From: Novilysobacter selenitireducens
Lineage (GTDB): Bacteria; Pseudomonadota; Gammaproteobacteria; Xanthomonadales; Xanthomonadaceae
Assembly (NCBI RefSeq): GCF_020026895.1
Contig: NZ_JAINZW010000008.1
Coordinates: 29,155 to 93,154, forward strand
Reading direction: 5' to 3'
Length of the DNA stretch: 64,000 nt
Positions 52,353-62,356 of this stretch are shown in pieces; the stretch's first letter is position 1, and each line of letters opens with the position of its first letter. The position numbers and the translations under genes are program-made. The notes under the pieces were generated by a model, which saw nothing but the letters and a program-made list of their open reading frames with translations, did no database searches and was not told the DNA's origin.

Positions 52353-53780
52353 ATGAAACTGCATATCCTCGGCATCGCCGGCACCTTCATGGGCGGCGTG
52401 GCGGCCCTGGCGCGCGAACTCGGCCACCAGGTCGAAGGCAGCGACCAGGCGGTCTACCCGCCGATGTCGACCCAGCTCGAGCAGCTCGGCATCGCCCTGC
52501 GACAGGGCTACGACCCCTCCAACATCTCCGCCGACTGCGACGATGTGGTGGTCGGCAACGCGCTTTCGCGCGGCAACCCGGCGGTGGAGGCGGTGCTGGA
52601 TGCGGGGCGCCGCTACATTTCCGGCGCCCAGTGGCTGGCCGAACAGGTCCTGCCGCGACGCGAGGTCATCGCGGTGGCCGGCACCCACGGCAAGACCACG
52701 ACCTCGACCATTCTCACCTACCTGCTGCAGGCGGCCGGCGCCGAGCCGGGCTTCCTGATCGGCGGCGTGGCGGAAGACTTCGGCGTGTCCGCGCGCGTCG
52801 GCACGGGCCGCGCGTTCGTGGTGGAGGCCGACGAGTACGACACCGCGTTCTTCGACAAGCGCAGCAAGTTCGTCCACTACCGGCCGCGCATCGCCATCCT
52901 CAACAACCTGGAGTTCGACCACGCCGATATTTTCCCGGACGTGGCCGCGATCCAGCGCCAGTTCCACCACCTCGTACGCACGGTGCCGGGCAGCGGCCGC
53001 CTGATCGTCAACGGCGAGGACGCGCGCCTGGCCGAAGTGCTGGCGATGGGCTGCTGGACGCCGGTGGACACCTTCGGGCTGGACGCAGCGCAGGCGGTGG
53101 CGGGCCCGGTGCACGGCGACCGTGGCGACGCCGCGGGCGACGCCGGCGCGGCATTCACCTGGACCGCGCGGCTGCTGGCCGAGGACGGCAGTGCGTTCGT
53201 CGTGATCCACCGTGGCGTCGAGCTCGGCGAAGTGCGATGGCCATTGCTCGGCCGGCACAACGTCATGAACGCGCTGGCCTCGCTCGCGGCCGTGGCCGCG
53301 GCCGGGCACGACGTCGCGGCGATACTGCCGGCGCTGGCGGACTTCCGTAGCGTGAAGCGGCGCATGGAGCTGGTCGGCACGCACGACGGCATCACCGTCT
53401 ACGACGACTTCGCCCACCACCCCACGGCCATCGCCACCACGCTGGCCGGCCTGCGGGCAAAGGTCGGCGGCGCGCGCATCGTGGTGGCCATGGAGCCGCG
53501 TAGCAATTCCATGCGGCTGGGCGCGCATGCCGAGGCGCTGGCACCGTCGCTTGCCGACGCCGACGCGGTGGTGTTCCTGCACCGCCCCGAGCTGGCATGG
53601 GACGGCGGCAAGGTGGTTGCCGCGTTGCGGGGCGACGGCATCGCCGTGCCCGATGCGGATGCGTTGATCGACGCGCTGCGCGCGCGCGCGGCCGCGGGCG
53701 ACCACGTGGTGTTCATGTCCAACGGCGGCTTCGACGGCGCGCCACGGCGTTTCCTACAAGCGCTGCAGACTTCGCGTTGA
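52353..53780 (+). CDS. mpl: UDP-N-acetylmuramate:L-alanyl-gamma-D-glutamyl-meso-DAP ligase
   Basis: It recycles the murein tripeptide by joining it to UDP-MurNAc in the cytoplasm. The 475-residue Mur ligase begins MKLHILGIAGTFMGGVAALA. It has the ATP loop AGTHGKTT at 109-116, the central FVVEADEYDTAFFDKRSKFV and NNLEFDHADIF, GRHNVMNALASLAAV, and the C-terminal YDDFAHHPTAI. These separate Mpl from MurC. ATG at 52353; an upstream open stretch is not conserved. It is followed 36 bp later by a LON-domain gene. Confidence 0.96.
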   Translation: MKLHILGIAGTFMGGVAALARELGHQVEGSDQAVYPPMSTQLEQLGIALRQGYDPSNISADCDDVVVGNALSRGNPAVEAVLDAGRRYISGAQWLAEQVLPRREVIAVAGTHGKTTTSTILTYLLQAAGAEPGFLIGGVAEDFGVSARVGTGRAFVVEADEYDTAFFDKRSKFVHYRPRIAILNNLEFDHADIFPDVAAIQRQFHHLVRTVPGSGRLIVNGEDARLAEVLAMGCWTPVDTFGLDAAQAVAGPVHGDRGDAAGDAGAAFTWTARLLAEDGSAFVVIHRGVELGEVRWPLLGRHNVMNALASLAAVAAAGHDVAAILPALADFRSVKRRMELVGTHDGITVYDDFAHHPTAIATTLAGLRAKVGGARIVVAMEPRSNSMRLGAHAEALAPSLADADAVVFLHRPELAWDGGKVVAALRGDGIAVPDADALIDALRARAAAGDHVVFMSNGGFDGAPRRFLQALQTSR

Positions 53781-53816
53781 CCCGCCGTCGGCATCGCGGC
53801 GCGTAGACTGGCGGCG

Positions 53817-54407
53817 ATGAACGACGAACGCCCCGCGATGGAGCCGCTCGGCCTGTTCCCCCTGCACACCGTGCTGGTGCCGGGCGCGTCACTGGGCCTG
53901 CGCATCTTCGAGCCGCGTTACCTCGACCTGGTGCGCGACTGCAGCCGAGAGGGGAGGGGGTTCGGCATCTGCCTGCTCATCGACGGCGAGGAAGCCGGCG
54001 AAGCCGCCACGGCCGCCGCGTATGGCACCGAAGCGGTGATCGAGGATTTCGGGCGTGGCGATGATGGATTGCTCACCCTGCGCGTGCGCGGCACGCGGCG
54101 CTTCCATGCGCACCGCGTGCGCGTGCGCGACAACGGCCTGCAGGTGGCCGACGTGGAGTGGTGCGACGAGGACGTGATCGAGCCGGTGCGACCGGAGCAT
54201 GCGCTGCTGTCCACGCTGTTGCAGGAGATCCTCGACAAGGTCGGAGGTGAACACGCCAAGGCGACCGCCGACCGGTTCGACGATGCCGCCTGGGTGGGCT
54301 GGCGCCTGATCGAGCTGCTGCCGATGCCGGACGAACAGCGCCAAGCGCTGCTGCAACTCGACGACCCGCACGACCGCCTGCAGCGGGTGCTGTCGCTACT
54401 GCCCTGA
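53817..54407 (+). CDS. LON peptidase substrate-binding domain protein
   Basis: A 196-residue stand-alone LonN/PUA-like domain without protease or ATPase parts. [20 protein letters not shown] at the N terminus, [20 protein letters not shown] and the helical C terminus are typical. Such proteins are widespread and of uncertain role. Its 3' end overlaps the convergent membrane protein gene by 12 bp. Confidence 0.93.
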   Translation: MNDERPAMEPLGLFPLHTVLVPGASLGLRIFEPRYLDLVRDCSREGRGFGICLLIDGEEAGEAATAAAYGTEAVIEDFGRGDDGLLTLRVRGTRRFHAHRVRVRDNGLQVADVEWCDEDVIEPVRPEHALLSTLLQEILDKVGGEHAKATADRFDDAAWVGWRLIELLPMPDEQRQALLQLDDPHDRLQRVLSLLP

Positions 54408-56414
54408 GGGCGCTGCCGCCGTAGCGGCGTCGATACGGATCCGCATTACCGGCACGCCCGGGTCGCGCGGATGCGGCGACTCCATCGGGTCGAAACCATC
54501 CAGTGCGATCAGCACCGCGGTACGCGCGGCGCGGTCCTCCGGTACCGGCAACCACAAGGCGACCGCGTCGAGTGGCCGGCTCAGGCGCAGTGTCTGCGCC
54601 GTGCCGATCCAGAGCGGCGTGCCGTCGCCCAGCTGCACCGGTGCCGGCCACAACCGCAGCGCGAATCGTTCATCCGGCTCCCGCCCCGGGCGCAGCATCA
54701 GCAGCGCTTCGGCGTGGGCATCGAGCGTCGCCGGCAATACCGCCTGCTCGCGACCGGGGGTGTCGTCGTCCAGCAGCGATACCGCGTCCTGCCAGTCCGC
54801 CTGGGGCTGGACGCGCCAACCGCGGGCTTCGAGGTGCTGCTGGAGCGGCGCGAGCGGCCCGGCCACCTGCACACCAAGCGGCCAGCGCTGGCGCGCGTTG
54901 GTTTCCGTGCGACGGGCGGGCAGCCGCGCCCAGTCCTGCTGCCACCAGTCGTTCGCGGCCACGACCTCCGGTGGAACCGGCGACTGGAACTTCGCCAGCA
55001 CGTCGTCGGCGGCGCGCGGTGCGTGCCACAGCGCGACCGCGGCGAAGCTGCCATAGAACAGCCACGCCATCGGCCGCATCCAGAACGAGCGCGACACGTG
55101 GCGGCGGTAGGCGATGCCCAGCACCAGCAGCCACAGGATCCCGAACAGCGTCCCGCCGATCAGGTCGCTGGGCCAGTGCGCGCCCAGGTACAGGCGCGAG
55201 AAGCCGACCAGCGTGGTGACCACGCCGGCAAGCAGGTACGGCCAGACGCGCTTGCGGCCCGGCAGCTCGCGCGCGATAAGCACCGCGAAGAAGCCGAACG
55301 CCACCGTAGTCATCGTCACCGCGACGGACGGGAACCCGAAGCCGGCCGGCGCCGTCGGCGGGCGCGGCATGTCGATGGCCGCCTCCAGCAGCGCGGTCAG
55401 CACCAGGCCGAACACCAGCGCCGCCAGCCAGTGCGCCGCCGCCATCCAGCGCTTGCGCCACAGCAGGTACGCCAGCAGCACGGCCGAGGCGGTGCCCAGC
55501 ACCACGGCGTCGCCTAGGCTCGCCAGCGCCGCCATCAGGCGGTCGGCCAGCGGGTTGCGCAGGCTCCACATGAGGTCGTGGACGTAATGGTCGAACGCCA
55601 GCGGGCCGCCGGACGCCAGCAGCCCCGCGAGCAGCGAGAACCACGCCCAGCTGATCGCCAGCAGGCACATGGCCAGCATCAGCAGCGAGGCCGACTCGGG
55701 CCGGTTGGGGTCGATCAACGCGCCGGTGTAGCGGCCCAGGCGCGGATGCGCGCGGCTCCACGCCAGTGCGCGTGCCAGCAGGGCGTCGGCGTGCTGTGCG
55801 AACCAGCGCCAGGTGTAGAGCACCCCGGCCCAGACCAGCGCGACCGCCGCGGCCAGCCCCAGGAGCACCAGCGCAAGTCGATCGGCCACCGCGGCGACGG
55901 CGTCGTAGGACGCGCCCAGGATCCAGCCCGGTGCCAGGAATGCCCCCGCCCACGCCAGGCAGGCCACCGCGCTGGGCAACGCGTAGCGCCGGACCGGCAT
56001 CTCCAGCATGCCGGCGATGGCCGGGACGAACGGCCGCACCGCGCCCACGAAGCGCGCGATGAAGATGCTCTTGACCCCGTGCCGCCGGAACAGGCCCTCG
56101 CCGCGGTCGAGCCACTGCGGGTAGCGCGAGAACGGCCAGCGTTGGCGCAGCTGTGTGCCCCAGCGCCGTCCGATCCAGAAACTCAGCGCGTCACCGACGA
56201 ATGCACCGGTCGCGGCGCACGCCAGCGCGTACGGTCCGTTGATGTGGCCGAGGCCCACGGCCGCGCCGACGGCGAACAGCAGCGGCAGCGCCGGCACGAT
56301 GATGCCGGCCACCACCAGCGCATCGCAGAAGGCGATCAGGAAGACGAGCAGGCCGGCAGCGACCGGGTTTGCATTGATCCACGCGGTCGCGCTTTCGAGC
56401 CAGGCCGGTTCCAT
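54396..56414 (-). CDS. DedA-PAP2 fusion membrane protein with LssY-like C terminus
   Basis: A 672-residue membrane protein in three parts. Residues 1-200 are a DedA/SNARE-associated domain ([48 protein letters not shown]). Residues about 245-440 are a PAP2 phosphatase-like domain. Residues about 470-665 are a soluble LssY-type domain. In PAP2, motif C3 is intact ([12 protein letters not shown] at 406-417), but C1 has E in place of the lysine before RP (344/351), and C2 reads PSVAV at 362-366 where PSGH is expected, so the catalytic histidine is lost. Phosphatase activity is doubtful; lipid binding or transport remains possible. ATG at 56414. Confidence 0.88.
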   Translation of the reverse strand: MEPAWLESATAWINANPVAAGLLVFLIAFCDALVVAGIIVPALPLLFAVGAAVGLGHINGPYALACAATGAFVGDALSFWIGRRWGTQLRQRWPFSRYPQWLDRGEGLFRRHGVKSIFIARFVGAVRPFVPAIAGMLEMPVRRYALPSAVACLAWAGAFLAPGWILGASYDAVAAVADRLALVLLGLAAAVALVWAGVLYTWRWFAQHADALLARALAWSRAHPRLGRYTGALIDPNRPESASLLMLAMCLLAISWAWFSLLAGLLASGGPLAFDHYVHDLMWSLRNPLADRLMAALASLGDAVVLGTASAVLLAYLLWRKRWMAAAHWLAALVFGLVLTALLEAAIDMPRPPTAPAGFGFPSVAVTMTTVAFGFFAVLIARELPGRKRVWPYLLAGVVTTLVGFSRLYLGAHWPSDLIGGTLFGILWLLVLGIAYRRHVSRSFWMRPMAWLFYGSFAAVALWHAPRAADDVLAKFQSPVPPEVVAANDWWQQDWARLPARRTETNARQRWPLGVQVAGPLAPLQQHLEARGWRVQPQADWQDAVSLLDDDTPGREQAVLPATLDAHAEALLMLRPGREPDERFALRLWPAPVQLGDGTPLWIGTAQTLRLSRPLDAVALWLPVPEDRAARTAVLIALDGFDPMESPHPRDPGVPVMRIRIDAATAAAPSGQ

Positions 56415-56551
56415 CGCCCCATTATGGCAGCGGGTCGCGGATTTCCATTGCCCCGTGTGGCCTTGAATTCATCGTCGGGGATATCCAGGGCGACACGTCT
56501 GGCATGCGACAGGTGCGTCGTCGGGTCGCGGCCATTGCGTACACTGGCGCG

Positions 56552-57220
56552 ATGCCTGAAGTCCGTCCGCCCTCTGTCGAAGTCGACGCCCTGAAATCCG
56601 ACAGCTTCGGGCGGATCGCATTGATGCGCGGGCCCGATGGGCTGTTCGTGCGTCGCGATCTCATCCATGTCCCCGGCTGGTTGCGGCTTCCGGCCTGGTG
56701 GCTGGCGCGCCGTGAGGCGCGTGCGCTGGCGCAGATCGAAGGGCTGCCCGCGACGCCGCAACTGCTGGGCTGGAACGGGCGCCAGCTCGACCGCAGCTAC
56801 ATGGCCGGCGCGGCCATGTACCAGCGCCCGCCGCGCGGCGATCTCGCCTATTTCCGCCAGGCACGAAGACTGCTGCAACAGCTGCACCGCCGCGGCCTGG
56901 CGCACAACGACCTGGCCAAGGAGGCCAACTGGCTGGTGCTCGATGACGGCACGCCGGCGATCATCGATTTCCAGCTGGCGGTGCGCGGCCACCCGCGCTC
57001 GCGGTGGATGCGCCTGCTGGCGCGCGAGGACCTGCGCCACCTGCTCAAGCACAAGCGCATGTACTGCCCGGAGGCGATCACGCCGGTCGAGCGCCGCGTG
57101 CTCAAGCGCCACTCGTGGGTGCGCGAGGCGTGGTTCGCCACCGGCAAGCCGGTGTACCGCTTCGTGACGCGCAGGCTGCTGAAGTGGGAAGACAATGAAG
57201 GGCAGGGCCCCAAGCCCTAG
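56552..57220 (+). CDS. Small RIO/LPS-kinase-like protein
   Basis: A 222-residue protein with the catalytic core of the protein kinase-like fold. LAHNDLAKEANWLV gives the catalytic D120 and N126, and AIIDFQLAV gives the metal-binding D139. The N-lobe is short and I see no glycine-rich loop and no VAIK lysine, as in some RIO1-like and LPS core heptose kinase-like proteins. The C-terminal part is basic (SRWMRLLAREDLRHLLKHKR), perhaps for membrane contact. Function unknown; an envelope sugar kinase or regulatory kinase is possible. ATG at 56552. Confidence 0.78.
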   Translation: MPEVRPPSVEVDALKSDSFGRIALMRGPDGLFVRRDLIHVPGWLRLPAWWLARREARALAQIEGLPATPQLLGWNGRQLDRSYMAGAAMYQRPPRGDLAYFRQARRLLQQLHRRGLAHNDLAKEANWLVLDDGTPAIIDFQLAVRGHPRSRWMRLLAREDLRHLLKHKRMYCPEAITPVERRVLKRHSWVREAWFATGKPVYRFVTRRLLKWEDNEGQGPKP

Positions 57221-57227
57221 CCAGAGC

Positions 57228-57384
57228 TGTAGGAGCGGCTTCAGCCGCGATCGTTCCCCCAACGTAACCGACAGCAGGAGCGACGTAAGTCGCGACCACG
57301 CGGGTCGTCGCCGCCACCCCTTGGGACCGCGGGTTGCGCCTGCGGGTGCAACGCCGGCGCTCCGCGGCTGAAGCCGCTCCTACA
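57228..57384. repeat. REP-like repeat cluster, family A (three copies)
   Basis: Copies at 57228-57250, 57273-57295 (both forward, starting near the AGGAGCG core) and 57362-57384 (reverse) of the same 23-bp unit as at 2789-2914. The first and third can pair as an inverted repeat. It starts 8 bp after the kinase-like gene and ends 32 bp before the SDR start. Confidence 0.85.
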
Positions 57385-57416
57385 ATTGGGCCGACGCGGA
57401 TTACGGAGCAGCAGCA

Positions 57417-58235
57417 ATGTCCACCCTTGCGGGCAAGACCCTTTTCATCACCGGCGCCTCGCGCGGCATCGGTCGCGCCATCGCGCTGCGCGCCGCACGC
57501 GACGGCGCGAACATCGCCATCGCCGCCAAGTCCGCGGTCGCCAACCCCAAGCTGCCCGGCACCATCCACAGCGTGGCATTCGAGGTCGAGAGCGCGGGCG
57601 GCCGCGCGCTGGCGCTCAAGTGCGACATCCGCGAGGAGGACCAGGTGCGCGCCGCGGTCGCGGCCGCGGTCGAGCACTTCGGCGGCATCGACATCCTGGT
57701 CAACAACGCCAGCGCGATCTGGCTGCGCGGCACGCTCGATACGCCGATGAAGCGCTTCGACCTGATGCAGCAGGTGAATTCCCGCGGCAGCTTCCTGTGC
57801 GCCCAGGCCTGCCTGCCGCACCTGCTCAAGGCCGAGGATCCGCACATCCTCACGCTGGCGCCGCCGCCCAGCCTGGCGCCGCACTGGTGGGGGCCGCACA
57901 CCGGTTACACGCTGGCCAAGATGGGCATGAGCTTCGTCACGCTGGGGCTGGCCGCGGAGTTCGGCCCGCAGGGCGTCGCAGTCAACGCCTTGTGGCCGCG
58001 TTCGATCATCGCCACCGACGCCATCAACATGATCCCCGGCGTGGACGCGGCGCAGTGCCGCACGCCGGACATCGTCGCCGATGCCGCGCACGCCATCCTG
58101 ACGTCGGCAGGCGGGCGCTACGCTGGCCAGTTCTTGGTGGACGAGGATGTGCTGCGTGCCGCCGGCGTGGTCGACCTCGACCGGTATGCGGTCGACCCCA
58201 CCCGGCCGCTGCTGCCCGACCTGTTCCTGGATTGA
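57417..58235 (+). CDS. Short-chain dehydrogenase/reductase (HSDL2-like)
   Basis: A 272-residue NAD(P)-dependent oxidoreductase. Rossmann motif TGASRGIG (14-21), ILVNNASAIW (the NNAG-type motif), the active-site YTLAK, and the family-specific AAKSAVANPKLPGTIHSVA at the start, which is characteristic of hydroxysteroid dehydrogenase-like 2 proteins. Substrate unknown; lipid or fatty acyl derivatives are plausible. ATG at 57417. Convergent with the ion channel gene, 7 bp apart. Confidence 0.92.
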   Translation: MSTLAGKTLFITGASRGIGRAIALRAARDGANIAIAAKSAVANPKLPGTIHSVAFEVESAGGRALALKCDIREEDQVRAAVAAAVEHFGGIDILVNNASAIWLRGTLDTPMKRFDLMQQVNSRGSFLCAQACLPHLLKAEDPHILTLAPPPSLAPHWWGPHTGYTLAKMGMSFVTLGLAAEFGPQGVAVNALWPRSIIATDAINMIPGVDAAQCRTPDIVADAAHAILTSAGGRYAGQFLVDEDVLRAAGVVDLDRYAVDPTRPLLPDLFLD

Positions 58236-58242
58236 GGCTCCC

Positions 58243-59115
58243 TCAGCCCATCGGCGCGGCCAGCGCATGGCCGCAGCAGCGGCAGAAATGCGCCTCGGGG
58301 TCGTGCCCCTCCATCCCGCAGTCCGGGCAGGCCCGGTTGTCGACAACCCGGGTTCTTGCATCGGCCTGGCGCAGGCTGCTGGCCAGCTCGGCCGTGTAGA
58401 TGCCTGTCGGTACGGCGATCACGCTGTAGCCGATCAGGATCAGGATGCTGGTGATGAAGCGGCCCAGCGTGGTGGCCGGTGCGATGTCGCCGAAACCGAC
58501 CGTGGCCATGGTCACGATGGCCCAGTACATCCCCATCGGGATGCTGTCGAAGCCGTGTTCCGGCCCCTCCACCACGTACATCAGCGCGCCGAAGATGACC
58601 ACGACGGTCAGTACCGCGCAGATGAAGACGAAGATCTTGCGCCGGCTGCGCCACAGCGCGCCCACCAGCACGCCGCCTTCCTCCACGTACTGCACCAGCT
58701 TGAGGATGCGGAACAACCGCAGGATGCGCAGGATGCGCACCACCAACAGGCTCTGGCTTCCCGGGAACAGCAGCGACAGGTAAGTGGGCAGGATCGACAG
58801 CAGGTCGATGATTCCCCAACTGCTCAGGCCGTAGCGCACCGGTCGCTTCACCACGGCCAGTCGCAGCGCGTACTCGGCCGTGAACAGCAGCGTGAACCCC
58901 CACTCGATCGCGTACAGCACATGGCCGTAGGTGGCGTGGATGTGGTCCACGCTGTCGAGCATCACCACCGACACGCTGGCCACGATCGCCACGATCAGCA
59001 ACAGATCGAAGTTGCGTGACGGCGGGGTGTCGTGGCGATAGATGATGTCGAACCAGGTGCGCCGCCAACCGGTTTCGGTAGCGGGGTTCAACTGCGGCGA
59101 GAACAGCAGGCGCAT
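58243..59115 (-). CDS. Voltage-gated-type K+ channel with C-terminal zinc ribbon
   Basis: A 290-residue channel of the six-helix Ion_trans type. S1 near 28-45, an S4-like voltage sensor with regularly spaced arginines (RILRILRLFRILKL), and a pore with TMATVGFGDIAP matching the K+ selectivity filter. After S6 comes a short tail carrying a zinc ribbon, CPDCG and CRCCG, ending HALAAPMG. ATG at 59115 follows GGAGG. The zinc ribbon is an unusual addition, perhaps for tetramer contact or redox/metal sensing. Confidence 0.88.
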   Translation of the reverse strand: MRLLFSPQLNPATETGWRRTWFDIIYRHDTPPSRNFDLLLIVAIVASVSVVMLDSVDHIHATYGHVLYAIEWGFTLLFTAEYALRLAVVKRPVRYGLSSWGIIDLLSILPTYLSLLFPGSQSLLVVRILRILRLFRILKLVQYVEEGGVLVGALWRSRRKIFVFICAVLTVVVIFGALMYVVEGPEHGFDSIPMGMYWAIVTMATVGFGDIAPATTLGRFITSILILIGYSVIAVPTGIYTAELASSLRQADARTRVVDNRACPDCGMEGHDPEAHFCRCCGHALAAPMG

Positions 59116-59194
59116 TGGGACCTCCGGCCGGGGATTGTGCCGCAGCGTGCCGTGCAATCGGCGAGAATGCGCGCCCGCCCCGCGAACCGCCGCC

Positions 59195-60424
59195 ATGACC
59201 GATTCCACCGCAGACCTCTATGCGCTGGCCGAGCGCTACTACGTGCCCGTGTACCGGCCGCGCCGGATCGTGCTGGACCACGGTCGGGGATCGCGCGTGT
59301 GGGACCGGGACGGCGTTGAATACATCGACTTCGGCGCCGGCATCGCCGTCAATGCACTCGGCCACGCGCATCCGGCCCTGCTCGCGGCCCTGCACGAGCA
59401 GGCCGGCAAGCTGTGGCACACCAGCAACGTGTTCGTCAGCGAGCCGCCGTTGCGGCTGGCGCAGGCGCTGGTGGAGGCCTCGGGCTTTGCCGAGCGCGTG
59501 TTCTTCTGCAATTCCGGCGCCGAGGCCAACGAGGCCGCGATCAAGCTGGCAAGGCGCTGGGCCAGTGCGCAGGGGCGCGGGCCGGAGCGTCGCACCATCC
59601 TCAGCTTCCGCGGCAGCTTTCATGGCCGCACGCTGGCCGCGGTGACGGCCACCGCGCAGCCCAAGTACCACGAAGGTTTCGAGCCGCTGCCGCCGGGCTT
59701 CGCCTACAGCGACTTCAACGACCTGGCTGCCGCCAAGGCCGCCATGGCGGACGGCAGCGTCTGCGCGGTACTGGTCGAGCCGGTGCAGGGCGAGGGCGGT
59801 GTCACGCCTGCGACGCCTGGGTTCCTGGCGGGGCTGCGTGAGCTGTGCGACCGCCACGATGCATTGCTCATCTGCGACGAGATCCAGTGCGGCATGGGCC
59901 GGACCGGGCACCTGTTCGCCAGTCACGGCTACGGCGTGGAACCGGACGTGGTGACGCTGGCCAAGGCCCTGGGCAGCGGCTTTCCGATCGGCGCGATGCT
60001 GGTGGGCGCGCGCGCCGCCGATACGCTGTCCTTCGGTGTACACGGCACCACGTTCGGCGGCAATCCGTTGGCGGCGGCCGTCGCAGGGGCCGCGCTGAAG
60101 GAGCTGACATCCGCGGCGTTGATGGAAAACGTCTCGCGCCAGGCCGATGCGATCCGTGCCGGCCTTGCAGCCCTGCACGCCGAGTTCGATCTCTTTGACG
60201 ACGTGCGTGGCGCGGGCCTGATGATCGGCGCGCAGTTGCGTCCCGCGCACGCCGGCCGCGCCGGCGACATCCTCGATGCCTGCATCGGGCAGGGGCTGCT
60301 GCTGCTCCAGGCCGGGCCGGACGTGCTGCGCTTCGTGCCAGCCCTCAACATCGGCGACGACGACATTGCCGAAGGCCTGCGACGGCTGCGGCGCGCGCTT
60401 GCGGGATGCCTCGCGTCCGGCTGA
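59195..60424 (+). CDS. Class III PLP aminotransferase (acetylornithine/succinylornithine type)
   Basis: A 409-residue PLP enzyme. YIDFGAGIAVNALGHAHP, VFFCNSGAEANEAAIKLARR, LICDEIQCGMGRTG and the PLP lysine in VTLAKALGSGFPIG match the ArgD/AstC group. Either arginine biosynthesis (ArgD) or arginine succinyltransferase catabolism (AstC) is possible; no other arg or ast genes are in the window, so I leave the symbol blank. ATG at 59195, divergent from the channel gene. Confidence 0.88.
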   Translation: MTDSTADLYALAERYYVPVYRPRRIVLDHGRGSRVWDRDGVEYIDFGAGIAVNALGHAHPALLAALHEQAGKLWHTSNVFVSEPPLRLAQALVEASGFAERVFFCNSGAEANEAAIKLARRWASAQGRGPERRTILSFRGSFHGRTLAAVTATAQPKYHEGFEPLPPGFAYSDFNDLAAAKAAMADGSVCAVLVEPVQGEGGVTPATPGFLAGLRELCDRHDALLICDEIQCGMGRTGHLFASHGYGVEPDVVTLAKALGSGFPIGAMLVGARAADTLSFGVHGTTFGGNPLAAAVAGAALKELTSAALMENVSRQADAIRAGLAALHAEFDLFDDVRGAGLMIGAQLRPAHAGRAGDILDACIGQGLLLLQAGPDVLRFVPALNIGDDDIAEGLRRLRRALAGCLASG

Positions 60425-60449
60425 AGTAGGGCCCCGGGATGCGGACGGG

Positions 60450-61061
60450 TCAGGCCAAGCCGGCGTCGGACAGGATGCGCTGAAGCGCGGCCGGTTCCTC
60501 CGCCTGACGCGCATCCAGCCCGAGCCCGGCCGCGGCAGCGACGTGCGTGGCCGAGTCGTCGACGAACAGTGTGTCAGCGGCACCCACTCCGAAATGCGCC
60601 AGCGCACGCTGGAAGGCGGCGGGCTCGGGCTTACGGGCCCCCAGCGCACCGGAGAGCAGCACCGCGCCATCCAGCTGCGGGAACCACGACGGCACGAGGG
60701 CGCGAATGACCTCGCCCATCAACGGCCCGTTGTTGCTGAGAATGCCGACCGCGGCCCGGCCGGCGAGGGCAGAGACGCAGGCCTCGGTATCGGGATCCAC
60801 ATGCGTGGACGCGCGCCGTGCCGCGCACCATGTCGCGGCATCGATGGGCGCGCCAAGCGCATCGCCCAGTTGATGCAGGTACTCGCCGGTCGACAGCAGA
60901 CCGGCGTCGTAACGCGCCTCCAGGCCCTCGTCCATCAATGCGCGTCGGACGCGCTCCGAAGAACAGCCTGTGCTCCGTGCCAGATGCGCGAAACGCACCG
61001 CGTGCGAATAGCTCGCCAGCACGCCGTCGAAATCCAGCAGGACCAGACGCGGGCACGGCAT
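60450..61061 (-). CDS. HAD family hydrolase
   Basis: A 203-residue phosphatase-type HAD protein: motif I LLDFDGVLASYS (DxD), motif II LSNNG, motif III ARKPEPAAF and motif IV FVDDSATHV. The cap is a small helical C1 type. ATG at 61061 lies 2 nt after the hemL stop, so it is translated with hemL. Substrate unknown. Confidence 0.9.
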   Translation of the reverse strand: MPCPRLVLLDFDGVLASYSHAVRFAHLARSTGCSSERVRRALMDEGLEARYDAGLLSTGEYLHQLGDALGAPIDAATWCAARRASTHVDPDTEACVSALAGRAAVGILSNNGPLMGEVIRALVPSWFPQLDGAVLLSGALGARKPEPAAFQRALAHFGVGAADTLFVDDSATHVAAAAGLGLDARQAEEPAALQRILSDAGLA

Positions 61062-61063
61062 CG

Positions 61064-62356
61064 TCAGCCCGTCGCGACCTCGGCGAACGCGGCGCGCGCG
61101 GCCTCTACCGTGGCCGCGATCTCCGCCTCGCCATGCGCGCTCGACACGAAGCCGGCCTCGAACGCGGACGGCGCCAGGTATACGCCGCGCTCGAGCATGG
61201 CGTGGAAGAAGCGGTTGAAGCGCGCACTGTCGGAGCCCTTGGCGTCCTCGAACGTCTCGATCGGGCCTTCGCGGAAATACAGCCCGAACATGCCGGGCGC
61301 GCGCACCGTGTGGAAGGTGACACCGGCGTCGCGCGCGGCCGACTCCAGCCCGTCGCACAGCGCATGCGTGCTGCGCTCCAGTGCATCGTGGAAGCCGGGT
61401 TCGCGGATCAACTCGAGCGTGGCCAGGCCCGCGGCCATCGCTACCGGATTCCCGCTCAGCGTGCCGGCCTGGTAGATCGGGCCGGCCGGTGCCACCTGCG
61501 ACATCAGGTCGCGCCGGCCGCCGTAAGCGCCCACCGGCATGCCGCCGCCGATGATCTTTCCGAACGTCGACAGGTCCGGCGTGATGCCATAGCGCTGCTG
61601 CGCACCGCCCAGCGCGACCCGGAATCCGGTCATGACTTCGTCGAAGATCAGCAGTGCGCCATGCTTCGTGCACAGGTCGCGCAGGTGCTGCAGGTAGCCG
61701 TCGCGCGGCAGGATGCAATTCGCATTGCCGACGATGGGTTCGATGATCAGGCCGGCGATGTCGCTGCCGGCCTTCTCGAACAGTTCGGTGGCCGCGTCGA
61801 AATCGTTGTACGGGATGGTCAGCGTCAGGTCGGCCAGCGCCGACGGGACGCCCGGCGAGTTCGGCAGGCCCAGGGTGAGCGCGCCGCTGCCGGCCTTCAC
61901 CAGGAAGCTGTCGCCGTGGCCGTGGTAGCAGCCCTCGAACTTGACGATGCGGTTGCGCCCGGTCGCGCCACGTGCCACGCGGATCGCCGAGAGCGTCGCC
62001 TCGGTGCCGGAGTTGACCATCCGCACCATCTCGCAGCTGGGCACGATCGAGGTGATTGCCTCGGCCATCGTGACTTCCAGCGCGTTGGGTACGCCGAAGC
62101 TCAAGCCATCGCGCATGGTGCGCTCGACAGCCGCCAGCACCTTCGGGTGCGCGTGCCCGGCGATCATCGGCCCCCACGAACCGACATAGTCGATGTAGCG
62201 GTTGCCATCGACGTCGTGCAGGTAAGGACCTCCCGCGCGCTGCACGAAGAACGGCTCGCCGCCCACGGACTTGAAGGCGCGCACCGGCGAGTTGACGCCG
62301 CCGGGCAGCAGTTCCGAGGCACGGGTGAACAGGGCATGGGAGCGGTCGGTCTTCAT
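61064..62356 (-). CDS. hemL: Glutamate-1-semialdehyde 2,1-aminomutase
   Basis: It makes 5-aminolevulinate for haem from glutamate-1-semialdehyde. The 430-residue class III aminotransferase has [53 protein letters not shown] and the PLP lysine in [16 protein letters not shown]. It overlaps thiE by 4 nt (ATGA), so the two are coupled; the HAD gene follows. ATG at 62356. Confidence 0.98.
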   Translation of the reverse strand: MKTDRSHALFTRASELLPGGVNSPVRAFKSVGGEPFFVQRAGGPYLHDVDGNRYIDYVGSWGPMIAGHAHPKVLAAVERTMRDGLSFGVPNALEVTMAEAITSIVPSCEMVRMVNSGTEATLSAIRVARGATGRNRIVKFEGCYHGHGDSFLVKAGSGALTLGLPNSPGVPSALADLTLTIPYNDFDAATELFEKAGSDIAGLIIEPIVGNANCILPRDGYLQHLRDLCTKHGALLIFDEVMTGFRVALGGAQQRYGITPDLSTFGKIIGGGMPVGAYGGRRDLMSQVAPAGPIYQAGTLSGNPVAMAAGLATLELIREPGFHDALERSTHALCDGLESAARDAGVTFHTVRAPGMFGLYFREGPIETFEDAKGSDSARFNRFFHAMLERGVYLAPSAFEAGFVSSAHGEAEIAATVEAARAAFAEVATG

